A stretch of DNA of 64,000 nucleotides from Variovorax sp. SG517 (GTDB taxonomy: Bacteria; Pseudomonadota; Gammaproteobacteria; Burkholderiales; Burkholderiaceae_C), in the NCBI RefSeq assembly GCF_013376045.1, contig NZ_JABMJG010000004.1, positions 372,001 through 436,000 of the forward strand, given 5' to 3'. The stretch's first letter is position 1. Each line of letters starts with the position of its first letter. A program made the position numbers and the translations under genes. The notes below the pieces were generated by a model that searched no databases, was not told where the DNA came from, and saw nothing but the letters and a program-made list of their open reading frames with translations. This document shows, in pieces, positions 9,344-19,768 of this stretch.

Positions 9344-10237
9344 TTAGCTCCGCCTTCTCAGCAGCGCCTGCTGCAGCACCCGCGCGGCGCGGTCGCGGAT
9401 CTTGCCGGGGCCGGAGCGCGGCGTGGTCCTGGGCGCGACCTTGGCGGTGGCGCAGGCCCACAGGAAGTCGTGCAGGATGGGCGTGTCGTCCACCGTCTCG
9501 GTGCTGCCGTACTTGTGGAACTCGGGGTGCCACTGGGTCGCCGAGATGTAGCTGCGGCCCTTCTCGGGGCGGCGGCGGATGGCCTCGGGCACGCGGTCGG
9601 GCAGGCTCCAGGCCTCGACCTCGAAGCCCGGCGCGAGGCCCTTGATGCCCTGGTGGTGGATGCTGTTGACGCGCGCGGTGCGCACCTCGGGGTAGAGCTT
9701 CGACAGCCGCGTGCCTTGCACGATCTCGATCTCGTGGAAGTTCTGGTCGTAGGTCACCGGGTCGCGGTGCTTCAGCGTCTGCGGGTGGCCGTGCTGCTCC
9801 TCGATGTCCTGGTAGAGCGTGCCGCCGAAGGCCACGTTGATGAGCTGCAGCCCCCGGCACACGCCGAAGATGGGCTTGCCGGCCTGCTCGAAGGCCTCGA
9901 CCAGCGCGAGGTCGTAGAGGTCGCGGATGCGGTCGCCGATCCAGGCGTCCTTCAGCGGCACCTCGCCGTAGCTGCCGGGCCAGACGTCGGCCCCGCCGTG
10001 CATCACCACGCCGTCGAGCCACTCGGCGTAGTGCGACAGCTTGGTGTCGCCGCGCGCGGTCTCGCCGGTGGGGCAGGGCACCATCACGACCATGGCGCCG
10101 GCGGACATGAGCCAGTGCGCGATCGACTGCTCGACGTACTGCAGGGTCTTGTTGGTGAAGAGCGAGCGGGCCGGGTCGGCATGCGAGAAGCAGGCGGACA
10201 GGCCGATCTTGAGCCTGGCGGAAACAGGTTGTGTCAT
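9344..10237 (-). CDS. Class I glutamine amidotransferase-like gamma-glutamyl hydrolase (peptidase C26, PuuD-like)
   Basis: 297 residues from the chosen ATG. The catalytic triad is visible: Cys127 in GVCRGLQ, and His237 and Glu239 in QWHPEF; the GGAD loop is at 81-84. Relatives cleave gamma-glutamyl amides, for example gamma-glutamyl-GABA in putrescine breakdown. No other puu genes are close, so the substrate is open. An upstream ATG at 10291 would add 18 residues that look unrelated to the family; neither start has a good ribosome site. It is convergent with the AidB-like gene (24-base gap) and divergent from the isomerase gene at 10378. Confidence 0.85.
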   Translation of the reverse strand: MTQPVSARLKIGLSACFSHADPARSLFTNKTLQYVEQSIAHWLMSAGAMVVMVPCPTGETARGDTKLSHYAEWLDGVVMHGGADVWPGSYGEVPLKDAWIGDRIRDLYDLALVEAFEQAGKPIFGVCRGLQLINVAFGGTLYQDIEEQHGHPQTLKHRDPVTYDQNFHEIEIVQGTRLSKLYPEVRTARVNSIHHQGIKGLAPGFEVEAWSLPDRVPEAIRRRPEKGRSYISATQWHPEFHKYGSTETVDDTPILHDFLWACATAKVAPRTTPRSGPGKIRDRAARVLQQALLRRRS

Positions 10238-10377
10238 CGCTGGACTGTCGTCGGTGGCAACCGGACGGATGATGCGGAAAGGAAAGTCCATTTTGGCTCG
10301 TTGGCCTCTCGCACGGGGTCGGACGACACGCCAAGTATGCTTTCAACGCTGCCCCAACGTACAAGGAAGACAAGCCG

Positions 10378-11433
10378 ATGAAAACCATCAAGGGCCCAGC
10401 CATATTCCTGGCCCAGTTCGCGGGAGACACCGCCCCCTTCGACACGCTAGACGGCATTGCCGGCTGGGCCGCCGGCCTGGGCTACAAGGGCGTGCAGATT
10501 CCCAGCTGGGACGCCCGCCTGTTCGACCTTCAGCGCGCCGCCGAGAGCAGGACCTACTGCGAGGAAGTGAAGGGCACGCTGGCGAGCCACGGCCTGCAGA
10601 TCACGGAGCTCTCGACCCACCTGCAGGGCCAGCTGGTGGCGGTGCACCCGGCCTACGACGCGGGCTTCGACGGCTTCGCGGCGCCCGAAGTGCGCGGCGA
10701 CCCGGTGCGGCGGCAGCAGTGGGCCGTCGAGCAGCTGCACTTCGCGGCCAGGGCCTCGGCCAACCTCGGGCTCACGGCGCACGCAACGTTTTCGGGCGCG
10801 CTGGCCTGGCCGTATCTCTACTCGTGGCCGCCGCGCCCGCCGGGCCTGATCGAGGAAGCCTTCGACGAACTCGCGCGCCGCTGGCGGCCCATCCTCGACG
10901 CCTTCGACGCGGCCGGCGTCGACGTGGGCTACGAGATCCACCCCGGCGAGGACCTGCACGACGGCGTGAGCTACGAGATGTTCCTGGAGCGCGTCAACAA
11001 CCATCCGCGCGCCTGCCTGCTGTACGACCCGAGCCACTTCATGCTGCAGCAGCTCGACTACCTGGCCTACATCGACCACTACCACGAGCGCATCAAGATC
11101 TTCCACGTCAAGGATGCCGAGTTCAACCCGACCGGCAAGCAGGGCGTGTACGGCGGCTTCCAGAGCTGGATCAACCGGGCGGGGCGCTTCCGCTCGCTGG
11201 GCGACGGGCAGGTGGACTTCAAGGCCATCTTCTCGAAGATGGCGCAGTACGACTTCCCTGGCTGGGCGGTGCTGGAGTGGGAGTGCTGCATCAAGCACCC
11301 CGAAGACGGCGCGCGCGAGGGCGCGAAGTTCATCGCCGACCACATCATCCGCGTGGCCGACCGCGCCTTCGACGACTTCGCGGCGGGTGGGGTGGACGTG
11401 GCGGCGAACAAGCGGATGCTGGGGATCGGCTAG
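10378..11433 (+). CDS. Sugar phosphate isomerase/epimerase family protein (xylose-isomerase-like TIM barrel)
   Basis: 351 residues. The metal-binding set of the AP-endonuclease-2/xylose-isomerase superfamily is recognisable: Glu186 (YEIHPGED), Asp217 (YDPSH), His243 (FHVKD) and a C-terminal Glu in VLEWE. Members isomerise or epimerise sugars and inositol derivatives in the cytoplasm. It stands alone between an amidotransferase gene (divergent) and an aminotransferase gene (convergent, 11-base gap), so its pathway is not indicated. Downstream oxidoreductases that often accompany such enzymes are absent. Confidence 0.85.
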   Translation: MKTIKGPAIFLAQFAGDTAPFDTLDGIAGWAAGLGYKGVQIPSWDARLFDLQRAAESRTYCEEVKGTLASHGLQITELSTHLQGQLVAVHPAYDAGFDGFAAPEVRGDPVRRQQWAVEQLHFAARASANLGLTAHATFSGALAWPYLYSWPPRPPGLIEEAFDELARRWRPILDAFDAAGVDVGYEIHPGEDLHDGVSYEMFLERVNNHPRACLLYDPSHFMLQQLDYLAYIDHYHERIKIFHVKDAEFNPTGKQGVYGGFQSWINRAGRFRSLGDGQVDFKAIFSKMAQYDFPGWAVLEWECCIKHPEDGAREGAKFIADHIIRVADRAFDDFAAGGVDVAANKRMLGIG

Positions 11434-11444
11434 GGTCTAGGAGG

Positions 11445-12743
11445 CTAGGACGTAGACCGGATCGCGTCGTCGAGGATCTCGAGCCCCCGGTCCAGTTCTT
11501 CGGCGCTCACGTTCAGCGGCGGCGCGATGCGCCACACGGCCGCCATGCCGCCGACGGACACGATGTTCATGCTCAGGCCGCATTCCATGCAGGCGTCGGT
11601 GATGGCGCGGCCGCGCCCGGCGTCGGGCTCGCGGGTCTCGCGGTCCTTCACGAGTTCGACGCCCTGCAGCAGGCCGTGGCCGCGCACGTCGCCGATCACC
11701 TCGTGCCGGGCCTTCAGCGTCTCCAGGCCCTCGCGCAGCCGCTGGCCCATCTCGGCGGCGCGGCGGGCGAGGTCTTCCTCCTCCAGCACGTCGAGCACGG
11801 CCAGCGCGACCTCGGCCGGCAGCGGGTCGGACACGTGCGAGGTGACGTGCACGAAGCCTTTGTCGTGGCAGTCCTGCTCGATGGCCTCACCGGTGATCGT
11901 CGCGCCGATGGCCACGCCGCCGCCCAGCGTCTTCGACACGGTGAGGATGTCGGGTACCACATCGGCCTGCTCGAAGGCAAAGTTGGCGCCCATGCGGCCG
12001 AAGGCAGTCTGCGCCTCGTCGAGGATCAGCAGCATGCCGCGCTCTCGGCACTTCTCCTTGAGCTTGGGAAAGTAGCCCCTGGGCGGCACGATCACGCCGC
12101 CCGAGCTGAGCACCGGCTCGGCGATGAAGGCCGCGAGCGAGCCGCTGGACTGCGCATCGACCATGTCGAAGCCGACGTCGAGGCAGGTGGTGTCGCAGGC
12201 GTCGCGGCAGTGGCGCACCGGGCAGCGGTAGCAGTTGGGCGCCGGAATCGACATGGTGCCGGGCTTGCGCGGCCCGTAATCGACGTGGTGCCGCCCGGCG
12301 AAGGTGAGCGAGGCGATGCCGCCCGTCACGCCATGCCAGCCGCCGTTGAGGCCCACGACCTCGTAGCGGCCGGTAGCCAGCCGCGCCATGCGCACCGCCG
12401 CCTCGTTGGCCTCGCCGCCGGTGGAAAGGAAGAGCGACTTCGACAGCGACGGCGGCAGCATCGACGCCAGCCGCCCGGCCAGCGCGGGCACGGCCGGCCC
12501 GACGAAGCCGCTGTAGAGGTGCAGCGCCCCCTCGCAGGCCTTCTCGATGGCCGCGACGATGCGCGGGTGGTTGTGGCCGATGGTGGCGCACATCTGGCCG
12601 GAGGTGAAGTCGAGGATCTCGCGGCCGTGCTGGTCCCACAGCGTGGCGCCGCGCGCCTTGACGATCACGTGCGGGCTCAGGCCCATGCCGTAGCGCACGA
12701 GGTGCCTCGCGGCTGCGGGGTCGTAGGTTGCGCCTTCTGCCAT
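11445..12743 (-). CDS. 2,2-dialkylglycine-decarboxylase-like class III aminotransferase
   Basis: 432 residues. Motifs closely follow Burkholderia 2,2-dialkylglycine decarboxylase (DGD): DFTSGQM (45-51, with the DGD-type Gln50), LSTGGEANEAA, WHG (Trp136 stacks on the cofactor in DGD), LDEAQT (Asp242), DILTVSKTLGGG (Lys271, the PLP lysine), HVSDPLP and GLSMNIV. DGD decarboxylates 2-aminoisobutyrate-type amino acids and transaminates pyruvate. An unusual Cys-rich insert (Cys171-Cys187, five Cys) is not in the Burkholderia enzyme as I remember it. Start: ATG at 12743 with AAGGAG 7 bases upstream. It is divergent from an AsnC/Lrp regulator gene. Ordinary omega-aminotransferase activity remains possible. 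Confidence 0.8.
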   Translation of the reverse strand: MAEGATYDPAAARHLVRYGMGLSPHVIVKARGATLWDQHGREILDFTSGQMCATIGHNHPRIVAAIEKACEGALHLYSGFVGPAVPALAGRLASMLPPSLSKSLFLSTGGEANEAAVRMARLATGRYEVVGLNGGWHGVTGGIASLTFAGRHHVDYGPRKPGTMSIPAPNCYRCPVRHCRDACDTTCLDVGFDMVDAQSSGSLAAFIAEPVLSSGGVIVPPRGYFPKLKEKCRERGMLLILDEAQTAFGRMGANFAFEQADVVPDILTVSKTLGGGVAIGATITGEAIEQDCHDKGFVHVTSHVSDPLPAEVALAVLDVLEEEDLARRAAEMGQRLREGLETLKARHEVIGDVRGHGLLQGVELVKDRETREPDAGRGRAITDACMECGLSMNIVSVGGMAAVWRIAPPLNVSAEELDRGLEILDDAIRSTS

Positions 12744-12862
12744 CGGATGCTCCTTTTCGTGGGGATGCGGGCAGCGTAGCCAGCGGCCGGAGAATCCGGT
12801 GTCGTTGTGCGGGCCCCAAAGCGCATCCGATTGCACGGGCATTGCGCCACACTGGCGGCACC

Positions 12863-13345
12863 ATGAAGACCGGCACCCTCGACCTCGATCGCATCGACCA
12901 GAGCATCCTCGCCGAGCTGCAGGCCGACGCCGGCCTGCAGAACCAGACGCTGGCCGAGCGCGTGAACCTCTCGCCCTCGGCCTGCCTCAAGCGCGTGCAG
13001 CGGCTGCGGCGCTCGGGCGTGATCCGCGAGGAGGTGGCGATCCTCGACGCGGCGCGCGTGGGCTTTCCGGTGCTGGTGATCTCGCGCGTGTCGCTGCGCA
13101 GCACCACGCGCGAGGCGATACAGGCCTTCGAGCGCAAGGTGCATGCGCTGCCGCAGGTGCTGCAGTGCCACTGCGTGGCGGGCGACACCGACTTCGTGCT
13201 CGTGATCTGCGCGCGCTCGCTGCCCGAGTACCAGGCCTTCGCGCAGGAGCAGCTGGGCGACGCGCTGGAGCTGGAGAACTATTCGAGCGACGTGGTGCTG
13301 TCGACCACCAAGTTCACCACGCAATTGCCGCTGGACCGGGCCTAG
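12863..13345 (+). CDS. Lrp/AsnC-family transcriptional regulator
   Basis: 160 residues. N-terminal winged helix (LDRIDQSILAELQ at 8-20; helix-turn-helix around 27-50 with RVNLSPSACLKRVQRL) and a C-terminal RAM ligand-binding domain (CHCVAGDTDFVLVI near 108-121). These regulators sense amino acids and form octamers. The gene is divergent from the dialkylglycine-decarboxylase-like gene with 119 bases between the starts, which makes that gene the likely target. Its TAG stop abuts the stop of the convergent MocR gene with no base between. Confidence 0.92.
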   Translation: MKTGTLDLDRIDQSILAELQADAGLQNQTLAERVNLSPSACLKRVQRLRRSGVIREEVAILDAARVGFPVLVISRVSLRSTTREAIQAFERKVHALPQVLQCHCVAGDTDFVLVICARSLPEYQAFAQEQLGDALELENYSSDVVLSTTKFTTQLPLDRA

Positions 13346-14806
13346 CTAGAACAGGCTCGCAAGCCGCCGGATCGCCCCGTCGATCTGCGCCTCGCCGATC
13401 AGCCCGTAGCCGAAGGCCAGTCCGTTGGGCGTGTCGGCCGCCAGCGGATCGAGCGCGAAGCGCGACAGCGGCGGCAGCGTGATGCCGGCCGCCGCGGCGC
13501 GCTCGACCACCGCGTCGGCGCGCGTGCCGCCATGCAGCCATGCCGACAGGTGCAGGCCCGCGCTGGAGGGAATCACTTCCAGCCGGCCCGCGCCGTGGCG
13601 CGCCAGCGCATCGAGCAGGGCGTTACGCCGCGCGCCGTAGAGCTTGCGCATCTTGCGGATGTGGCGCGCGAGGTGGCCTTCGGCGATGAAGGCCGCGAGC
13701 GCCTCCTGCCCGAGCACGGGGCCGTGCCAGTCAGCCAGCTCGCGCGAGCGCACCAGCGCCGCGCGGGCCCAGGGCGGCGCCACGACGAAGCCCAGCCGCA
13801 GCGCGGGAAAGAGGCTTTTCGAGAAGGTGCCGACGTAGAAGACCGACTCGGCGCGGTCCAGCGTCTGCAGCGCGTCGAGCGGCCGGCCGGCGAAGCGGAA
13901 TTCGCTGTCGTAGTCGTCCTCGACGATCACCGCGTTGCGCTCGCGCGCGAAGGCCAGCAGCGCTGCGCGGCGCTGCGGCGACATCGCGACGCCGGTCGGG
14001 AACTGATGCGAGGGCGTCACGCAGACCACGCGCGCCTCGGGCGGGATTCGGTCCACGCACAGGCCCTCAGCATCGGTGGGCACAGTCACCACCTTCGCGC
14101 CCGCCGCCAGCATCGCTTCGCGCAGCGAGGGATAGAAAAGCTGCTCCACCGCGACCACCGTGCGCCCCGGCACGACCAGGATGCGCGCGAGCAGCCCGAA
14201 GGCCTGCTGGGCACCGGCCGTGACCACGATGTCGTCTGCGGTGCAGCCGACCGCGCGGGTGAACGACACATGCCCGGCGATCGCCTCGCGCAGCGCGGCC
14301 TGGCCCTGCGGGTCGGCGTAGTCGGCCGTCTGGCGCGCGATGCGGCGCAGGGCGCGGTCGCTCAGGCGGCGCCAGATGTCGAAGGGAAAGAGGCTCACGT
14401 CGGGCAGGCCGACGCGGAAGTCCTCGCGCGCAGGCGGCGGCTGCAAGGTTGGGGCGAGATCGGCGCCGGGGACGCTCGCGGGCACGAGGCGAGGGTCGCG
14501 GCCGGCAGCCAGGGATCTTTTAGGAGCAGCGCGCCGCCGGGACACCGGCAGCGTGTCGGCCACGTAGGTGCCGGCGCCGGGCCGCGCGAGCAGGTAGCCC
14601 TCGCCCAGCAGCAGGTCGTAGGCCGCCAGCATGGTGTTGCGCGACACGCCCAGCCGCTGCGCCAGCGCCCGCGTGGCGGGCAGCCGGGAGCCGGGTTGCA
14701 GCCGGCCATCGAGGATGGCTGCGCGCAGCTGGCGGTGCAACTCGCGCAGCAGGTCGCGCGAGCCGGCGGGCGGCAGGCGGATGGCGAGTTCGAAAAGTGG
14801 CTCCAT
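13346..14806 (-). CDS. MocR-type (GntR/aminotransferase) PLP-dependent regulator
   Basis: 486 residues. A GntR winged helix occupies about residues 12-80 (LHRQLRAAILDGRLQPGSRLPATRALAQ is the start of the family signature; VSRNTMLAAYDLL follows). After a linker comes a complete fold-type I aminotransferase-like domain with the PLP lysine in VGTFSKSLFPALRLGF. MocR proteins use PLP or an amino compound as effector and usually control a divergent gene; here that is the MFS transporter gene at 14894, with 87 bases between the starts. PdxR, GabR and TauR are known examples; the effector here is not identifiable. Confidence 0.92.
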   Translation of the reverse strand: MEPLFELAIRLPPAGSRDLLRELHRQLRAAILDGRLQPGSRLPATRALAQRLGVSRNTMLAAYDLLLGEGYLLARPGAGTYVADTLPVSRRRAAPKRSLAAGRDPRLVPASVPGADLAPTLQPPPAREDFRVGLPDVSLFPFDIWRRLSDRALRRIARQTADYADPQGQAALREAIAGHVSFTRAVGCTADDIVVTAGAQQAFGLLARILVVPGRTVVAVEQLFYPSLREAMLAAGAKVVTVPTDAEGLCVDRIPPEARVVCVTPSHQFPTGVAMSPQRRAALLAFARERNAVIVEDDYDSEFRFAGRPLDALQTLDRAESVFYVGTFSKSLFPALRLGFVVAPPWARAALVRSRELADWHGPVLGQEALAAFIAEGHLARHIRKMRKLYGARRNALLDALARHGAGRLEVIPSSAGLHLSAWLHGGTRADAVVERAAAAGITLPPLSRFALDPLAADTPNGLAFGYGLIGEAQIDGAIRRLASLF

Positions 14807-14829
14807 GAACTTCGCCGATTGTGGTTCTT

Positions 14830-14856
14830 TTGAAGAGCCAGTTGCAAGCCTATTCT
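14830..14856 (+). promoter_or_regulatory. Candidate promoter of the MFS gene
   Basis: TTGAAG (14830-14835) and TATTCT (14851-14856) are separated by 15 bases, somewhat short. They lie in the 87-bp gap between mocR-type gene and MFS gene, 38 bases before the MFS start, where the MocR protein would be expected to bind. Confidence 0.4.
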
Positions 14857-14893
14857 GGAGGCACTGAACACACTCGCCACGGAGTCCATCGTC

Positions 14894-16147
14894 ATGAACA
14901 ACACGGCTCTTTCCTCATCCCCCTCCGCTCCGCAGCCGGCCGAGCGCCTGCCGCTGAGCCTGGGCTGGCTCGCGCTGGGCGCCTTCGCCATCGGCACCGA
15001 GAGCTTCATGGTCGCAGGCCTGCTGCCGGTGCTGGCGGCCGACCTGCGAATCAGCGCCGCGCGCGCCGGGCAGCTGGTGCTGCTGTTCGCGCTGAGCTAT
15101 GCGATCGGCTCGCCGCTCATGGCGGCGCTGCTGGCGCGCTTCGGCCGCCGGCGGCTGCTGGTGGTGAGCCTCGCGGCCTTCTCGGGGCTGACGCTGGCAG
15201 CCTCGATGGCGCACGGCTTCGCGCAGCTGGCGCTAGCACGCATCGCGCTGGGGCTGGTGGCCGGCGTGTTCCTTCCGACGGCGAGCGCGGTGGCGGCGGT
15301 GATGGTGTCGCCCGCACTGCGCGGCCGGGCGCTGGCCATCGTGACCGGCGGCGGCACGGTGGCGGTGGCGCTCGGCGTGCCGCTGGGCGCATGGATCGCG
15401 GGCTGGGGCGGCTGGCGCACGGCCTACCTGCTGATCGCGGCAGTGGCGGCGCTAGCCACCTGGGGCCTTGCGCTGGGGCTGCCGCGCGAACTCTCACAGG
15501 CGCCTGCCACGGAAAAGCGCGCACCGGCCTTCGCCGTGGCGCGCGAGCCGGGCGTGCTGCCTGGGCTGCTGGTCAGCCTGCTGTGGGCCACGGGCGGCTT
15601 CAGCTTCTACACCTACATCGCGCTTTTTCTCTCGCACACGCTGGGTTTCGGCGCTGAAGGCACGGGCGCGGTGTTCTTCGCCATCGGCGTGGCGGCGGCG
15701 ATCGGCACCGCGGCCGGCGGCTGGGCCACCGACCGCTTCGGCGCCGACCGCATGGCGCAGGGCTTCGCGTTGATGCTGGTGCTGATCCTGGGCGGGCTGT
15801 CGTTCGCCGCGCAGATGCTGCCGCGCGGCCTGGCGCTGCCGGCGATCGCGGGGCTGTCGGCACTCTGGGGCTTCGCGGGTTGGGGTTTCGGGCCGGCGCA
15901 GGCGGTGCGGCTGATCCGGCTGGCGCCGGAGCGCGCACCGATGACGCTGTCGCTCAACGCCTCGGCGATCTACCTGGGCATCGCGGCGGGTTCGGGGCTG
16001 GGCGGGGTGGCGATCGACCTGTTCGGCGTCGGCACGGTGGGCTGGGTGGGTGCGGCCTGCCAGTTTGCCGGCCTGATGCTCCTGCTGCGCGCCGCACGCC
16101 GGGCGCGCGTGTCCGGCGCCGCTTCGTCAAAGCTATGTTTTCGATAG
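14894..16147 (+). CDS. MFS transporter (DHA1/AraJ-like drug or sugar efflux)
   Basis: 417 residues with 12 predicted membrane segments. The N-terminal half shows IGTESFMVAGLLPVLAADL (around residues 34-52), typical of the AraJ/YdhP/Bcr-like efflux subgroup, and the conserved basic loop ARFGRRRLL between helices 2 and 3. These inner-membrane proteins export small molecules with the proton gradient. The divergent MocR gene suggests induction by an amino or vitamin B6-related compound. A short UUCG-loop terminator follows. Confidence 0.88.
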   Translation: MNNTALSSSPSAPQPAERLPLSLGWLALGAFAIGTESFMVAGLLPVLAADLRISAARAGQLVLLFALSYAIGSPLMAALLARFGRRRLLVVSLAAFSGLTLAASMAHGFAQLALARIALGLVAGVFLPTASAVAAVMVSPALRGRALAIVTGGGTVAVALGVPLGAWIAGWGGWRTAYLLIAAVAALATWGLALGLPRELSQAPATEKRAPAFAVAREPGVLPGLLVSLLWATGGFSFYTYIALFLSHTLGFGAEGTGAVFFAIGVAAAIGTAAGGWATDRFGADRMAQGFALMLVLILGGLSFAAQMLPRGLALPAIAGLSALWGFAGWGFGPAQAVRLIRLAPERAPMTLSLNASAIYLGIAAGSGLGGVAIDLFGVGTVGWVGAACQFAGLMLLLRAARRARVSGAASSKLCFR

Positions 16148-16166
16148 CAAAAAGCGTTTGCGCCAC

Positions 16167-16190
16167 GGCCCTTCGGGGCCTTTTTCTTTT
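16167..16190 (+). terminator. Intrinsic terminator with UUCG tetraloop
   Basis: A 5-bp stem (GGCCC/GGGCC, 16167-16180) closed by a C(TTCG)G tetraloop and followed directly by T5-C-T4. It ends the MFS transcript, 20 bases past its stop, and insulates the infA promoter. Confidence 0.85.
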
Positions 16191-16231
16191 CGGCGTTGTT
16201 TTAAGACAAGCAACTGTCATGCCCCGCAAGC

Positions 16232-16237
16232 TATAAT
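16232..16237 (+). promoter_or_regulatory. infA promoter, consensus -10
   Basis: A perfect TATAAT at 16232-16237. No good -35 is seen at 16-18 bases upstream, so an activator or UP-type contacts may compensate. The predicted transcription start is about 16243-16245, giving a 5' leader of about 262 bases before infA. That start coincides with the first base of the long-range helix found in the leader. Confidence 0.6.
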
Positions 16238-16242
16238 GTTGG

Positions 16243-16505
16243 GTTCGTTTCGATACCACGACGAAGAATTTCGTCAATCCCGCCTGCAAGCTGCGCTGCT
16301 TTCCGGATTCTCCGGCCTCCCGCTCGGCAAGCCGGCATTCACAGTGTGTTGGAGTGCCAGACCGGCGCCCATGATGGCCACCACTGCCGTCGTTACTGTT
16401 GAAGCGAATCGCGCGTCCGTCTCGCGCTCCCGTACGCGGGCTGAAACAATCACACCAATTCAATCTCCAACACACATCGAACGAACGATTCAGAGGTAAG
16501 CACAG
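16243..16505 (+). ncRNA. Long structured 5' leader of infA (candidate cis-regulatory RNA)
   Basis: This gene-free stretch (16148-16505 including terminator and promoter) is rich in complementary segments. Helix A pairs 16243-16254 with 16476-16486 (11 bp, one bulged T). Helix B pairs 16344-16354 with 16465-16475 (11 bp, perfect). Their 3' arms are directly adjacent, so they could stack. Local hairpins lie at 16260-16275 (6 bp, GAAT loop), 16411-16427 (5 bp) and 16429-16440 (4 bp). The ribosome site AGAGG (16492-16496) is left just outside helix A. Inferred role: temperature or growth control of IF-1 synthesis, as in cspA-type leaders. Confidence 0.6.
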
Positions 16506-16787
16506 ATGCCAAAGGAAGAACTGATCGAAATGAACGGCGCGGTGACCGAAGTCCTGCCGGACTCGCGCTACCGCGTCACGCTGGACAACGGCCATCAACT
16601 GATCGCCTACAGCGGCGGCAAGATGCGCAAGCACCACATCCGCATCCTGGCCGGCGACAAGGTGTCGCTCGAGCTCTCGCCCTACGACCTGACCAAGGGC
16701 CGCATCACCTTCCGTCACCTGGAACGTCGCGGCCCGCCGCCGACGAACTCCGGCGGCTCCGGCAACAACAACGCACCCCGCCGCTGA
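16506..16787 (+). CDS. infA: Translation initiation factor IF-1 (second-copy type with C-terminal extension)
   Basis: 93 residues against about 72 for the usual IF-1. The S1-like OB fold is complete: [54 protein letters not shown]. The extra about 20 residues are Pro, Gly, Asn and Arg rich (from RRGPPP to the end). IF-1 binds the ribosomal A site during initiation. Betaproteobacteria often carry a ribosomal-operon infA and a second copy; the setting here (own long leader, next to dbpA) fits the second copy. AGAGG lies 9 bases before the ATG. Confidence 0.95.
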   Translation: MPKEELIEMNGAVTEVLPDSRYRVTLDNGHQLIAYSGGKMRKHHIRILAGDKVSLELSPYDLTKGRITFRHLERRGPPPTNSGGSGNNNAPRR

Positions 16788-16801
16788 TACGCCACCGACA
16801 C

Positions 16802-16840
16802 AAGGCCTTGCGACGCTCCCCAGGGGCGCCGCAAGGCCTT
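16802..16840 (+). terminator. Hairpin between infA and dbpA
   Basis: A perfect 11-bp outer stem (16802-16812 with 16830-16840) and an inner CCCC/GGGG pairing. The right arm ends in TT followed by TG, so the T run is minimal. It may attenuate rather than stop transcription into dbpA, 33 bases further on. Confidence 0.65.
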
Positions 16841-16872
16841 TGTCATTCGTGCGTCCTGCCGGCCACCGAACC

Positions 16873-18271
<1,399 letters not shown>

Positions 18272-18297
<26 letters not shown>

Positions 18298-19708
18298 CCG
18301 CCTGCGGCGAGGTCGGCGCCACCGGCGCATCGAGCGCCGGGGCCGCACCTGCCGGAACCTCCTGCCGCGCCAGCTTCGCGGCCAGGCGGAACGCGACGAT
18401 CACCGCCAGCAGCCCGAAGATCGACGAGCCCACGGCCTGGCCGATCAGCACGCCGGCCGCGCCGTAGTGCGAGCCCCACCAGGCGAACGGAATCGTGCCC
18501 AGCGTGGCGCGCCCCCAGTTGAACGCGGTCGACAGCAGCGGATGCCCGAGGTTGTTGAACGAGGCGTTCGCCACGAACAGCCCGCCCGCGAAGAAGAAGC
18601 TCGCAGCCAGCCAGCTGCAGAAGAGCGAGATCAGCTGCGCCGCCTGCCCGTCGGCCGAGAACGCCCGGATGATCGCGCCCTGCCCGAGCGCGAGCACCAG
18701 CCACGCCACGGCCACCGACACCACCATGAAGAGCAGGCTGTCGCGCAGCCCCTCCTGCACGCGGCGGAACTGCCCCGCGCCCAGGTTCTGCGCGAGGATC
18801 GGCCCGACCGCGCCGCTGAGCGCATAGACCAGCCCGAAGGCCACCGGCGTGAGCCGGTCGATGGTGGCCGCGCCCGCCACCGCCGAGGGCCCGAACTGCG
18901 CGACCGAATGCGTGACGAAGGCCGCGCCCACCGGCGTCGCGAGGTTCGTCAGCACCGCCGGAGCCGCCACCGTGCCGAGCGCGCGCGCATCGTCGGCGAG
19001 CCTGCGCGGCTCGAAGCGCCCGAGCATGCGGTGCCGCACGATCACGCCGTGCAGGCCGATGGCCGCGAGCACGATGCGCGAGACCACCGCGCTGATGGCC
19101 GCGCCGTCGAGCCCCAGGCCGAAGCCGAAGATCAGGATCGGGTCGAGCACCGCCGTCACGAAGGCGCCGCCGAGCGTCACCGTCATCGCGCGGCGCGCAT
19201 CACCGATGGAGCGCAGCAGCGCCGAGGTCGCCATGCCGATGCCCAGCAGCGGCAGCGTGTGCACCGTCACCGAGAGGTAGCGGTGCGCGAGCCGCGCCGT
19301 CTCGCCCTCGGCACCGAGCGCATGCAGCGCCGGGTGCAGGAAGAAAGCGGTGCCCGTGCCCGCCACCACGGCCAGCGCGGTCATCAGCACGAGGCTCGAC
19401 GTGGCGATGCGGCGCGCATCCTCGGCGCGCCCCGCGCCCACGGTGCGCGACACCACCGCCGCGATGCCGATCGTCAGCCCGATGCACAGCGACGCATGGA
19501 AGAAGCCCACCACGCCCGCGAAGCCGATCGCTGCGGCGATTTCCTTCTCGCCCAGCAGCGAGATGTAGAACAGGTTGATGAGGTCGACCGCGAACACCGC
19601 GATCAGCCCGATGGCGCCCGTGCCGGCCATCACGCAGACGTGGCGCATCAGCGAGCCCGAAACGAAGCGCGCGCGCCCGATACCACCCGCCGTTGCGGTT
19701 ATTGGCAT
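18272..19708 (-). CDS. MATE-family efflux transporter
   Basis: 478 residues with 12 predicted membrane segments in two homologous halves (GEKEIAAAIGFAG in the first, AVAGAATIDRLTPVAFGLVYALSGAVGPILAQNLGAG region in the second). MATE proteins export cationic drugs and metabolites with sodium or protons. The C-terminal about 25 residues are Pro/Ala-rich and cytoplasmic, and their codons overlap dbpA. Start ATG 19708 has GGGAA upstream; an in-frame ATG at 19747 would add 13 polar residues and approach the divergent small gene. Confidence 0.9.
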
Positions 19709-19768
19709 GTGAAATTCCCGATGTGGCCTAATTGCAGGTTCGAACATTCACTTTTACCCGAGCTTTTC

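Noticed and set aside
16158..16499. 113-codon plus-strand frame inside the infA leader
   Set aside because: It spans a terminator and the infA promoter, so it would not lie on one transcript, and the product has no family features. The region is better explained as a structured leader.
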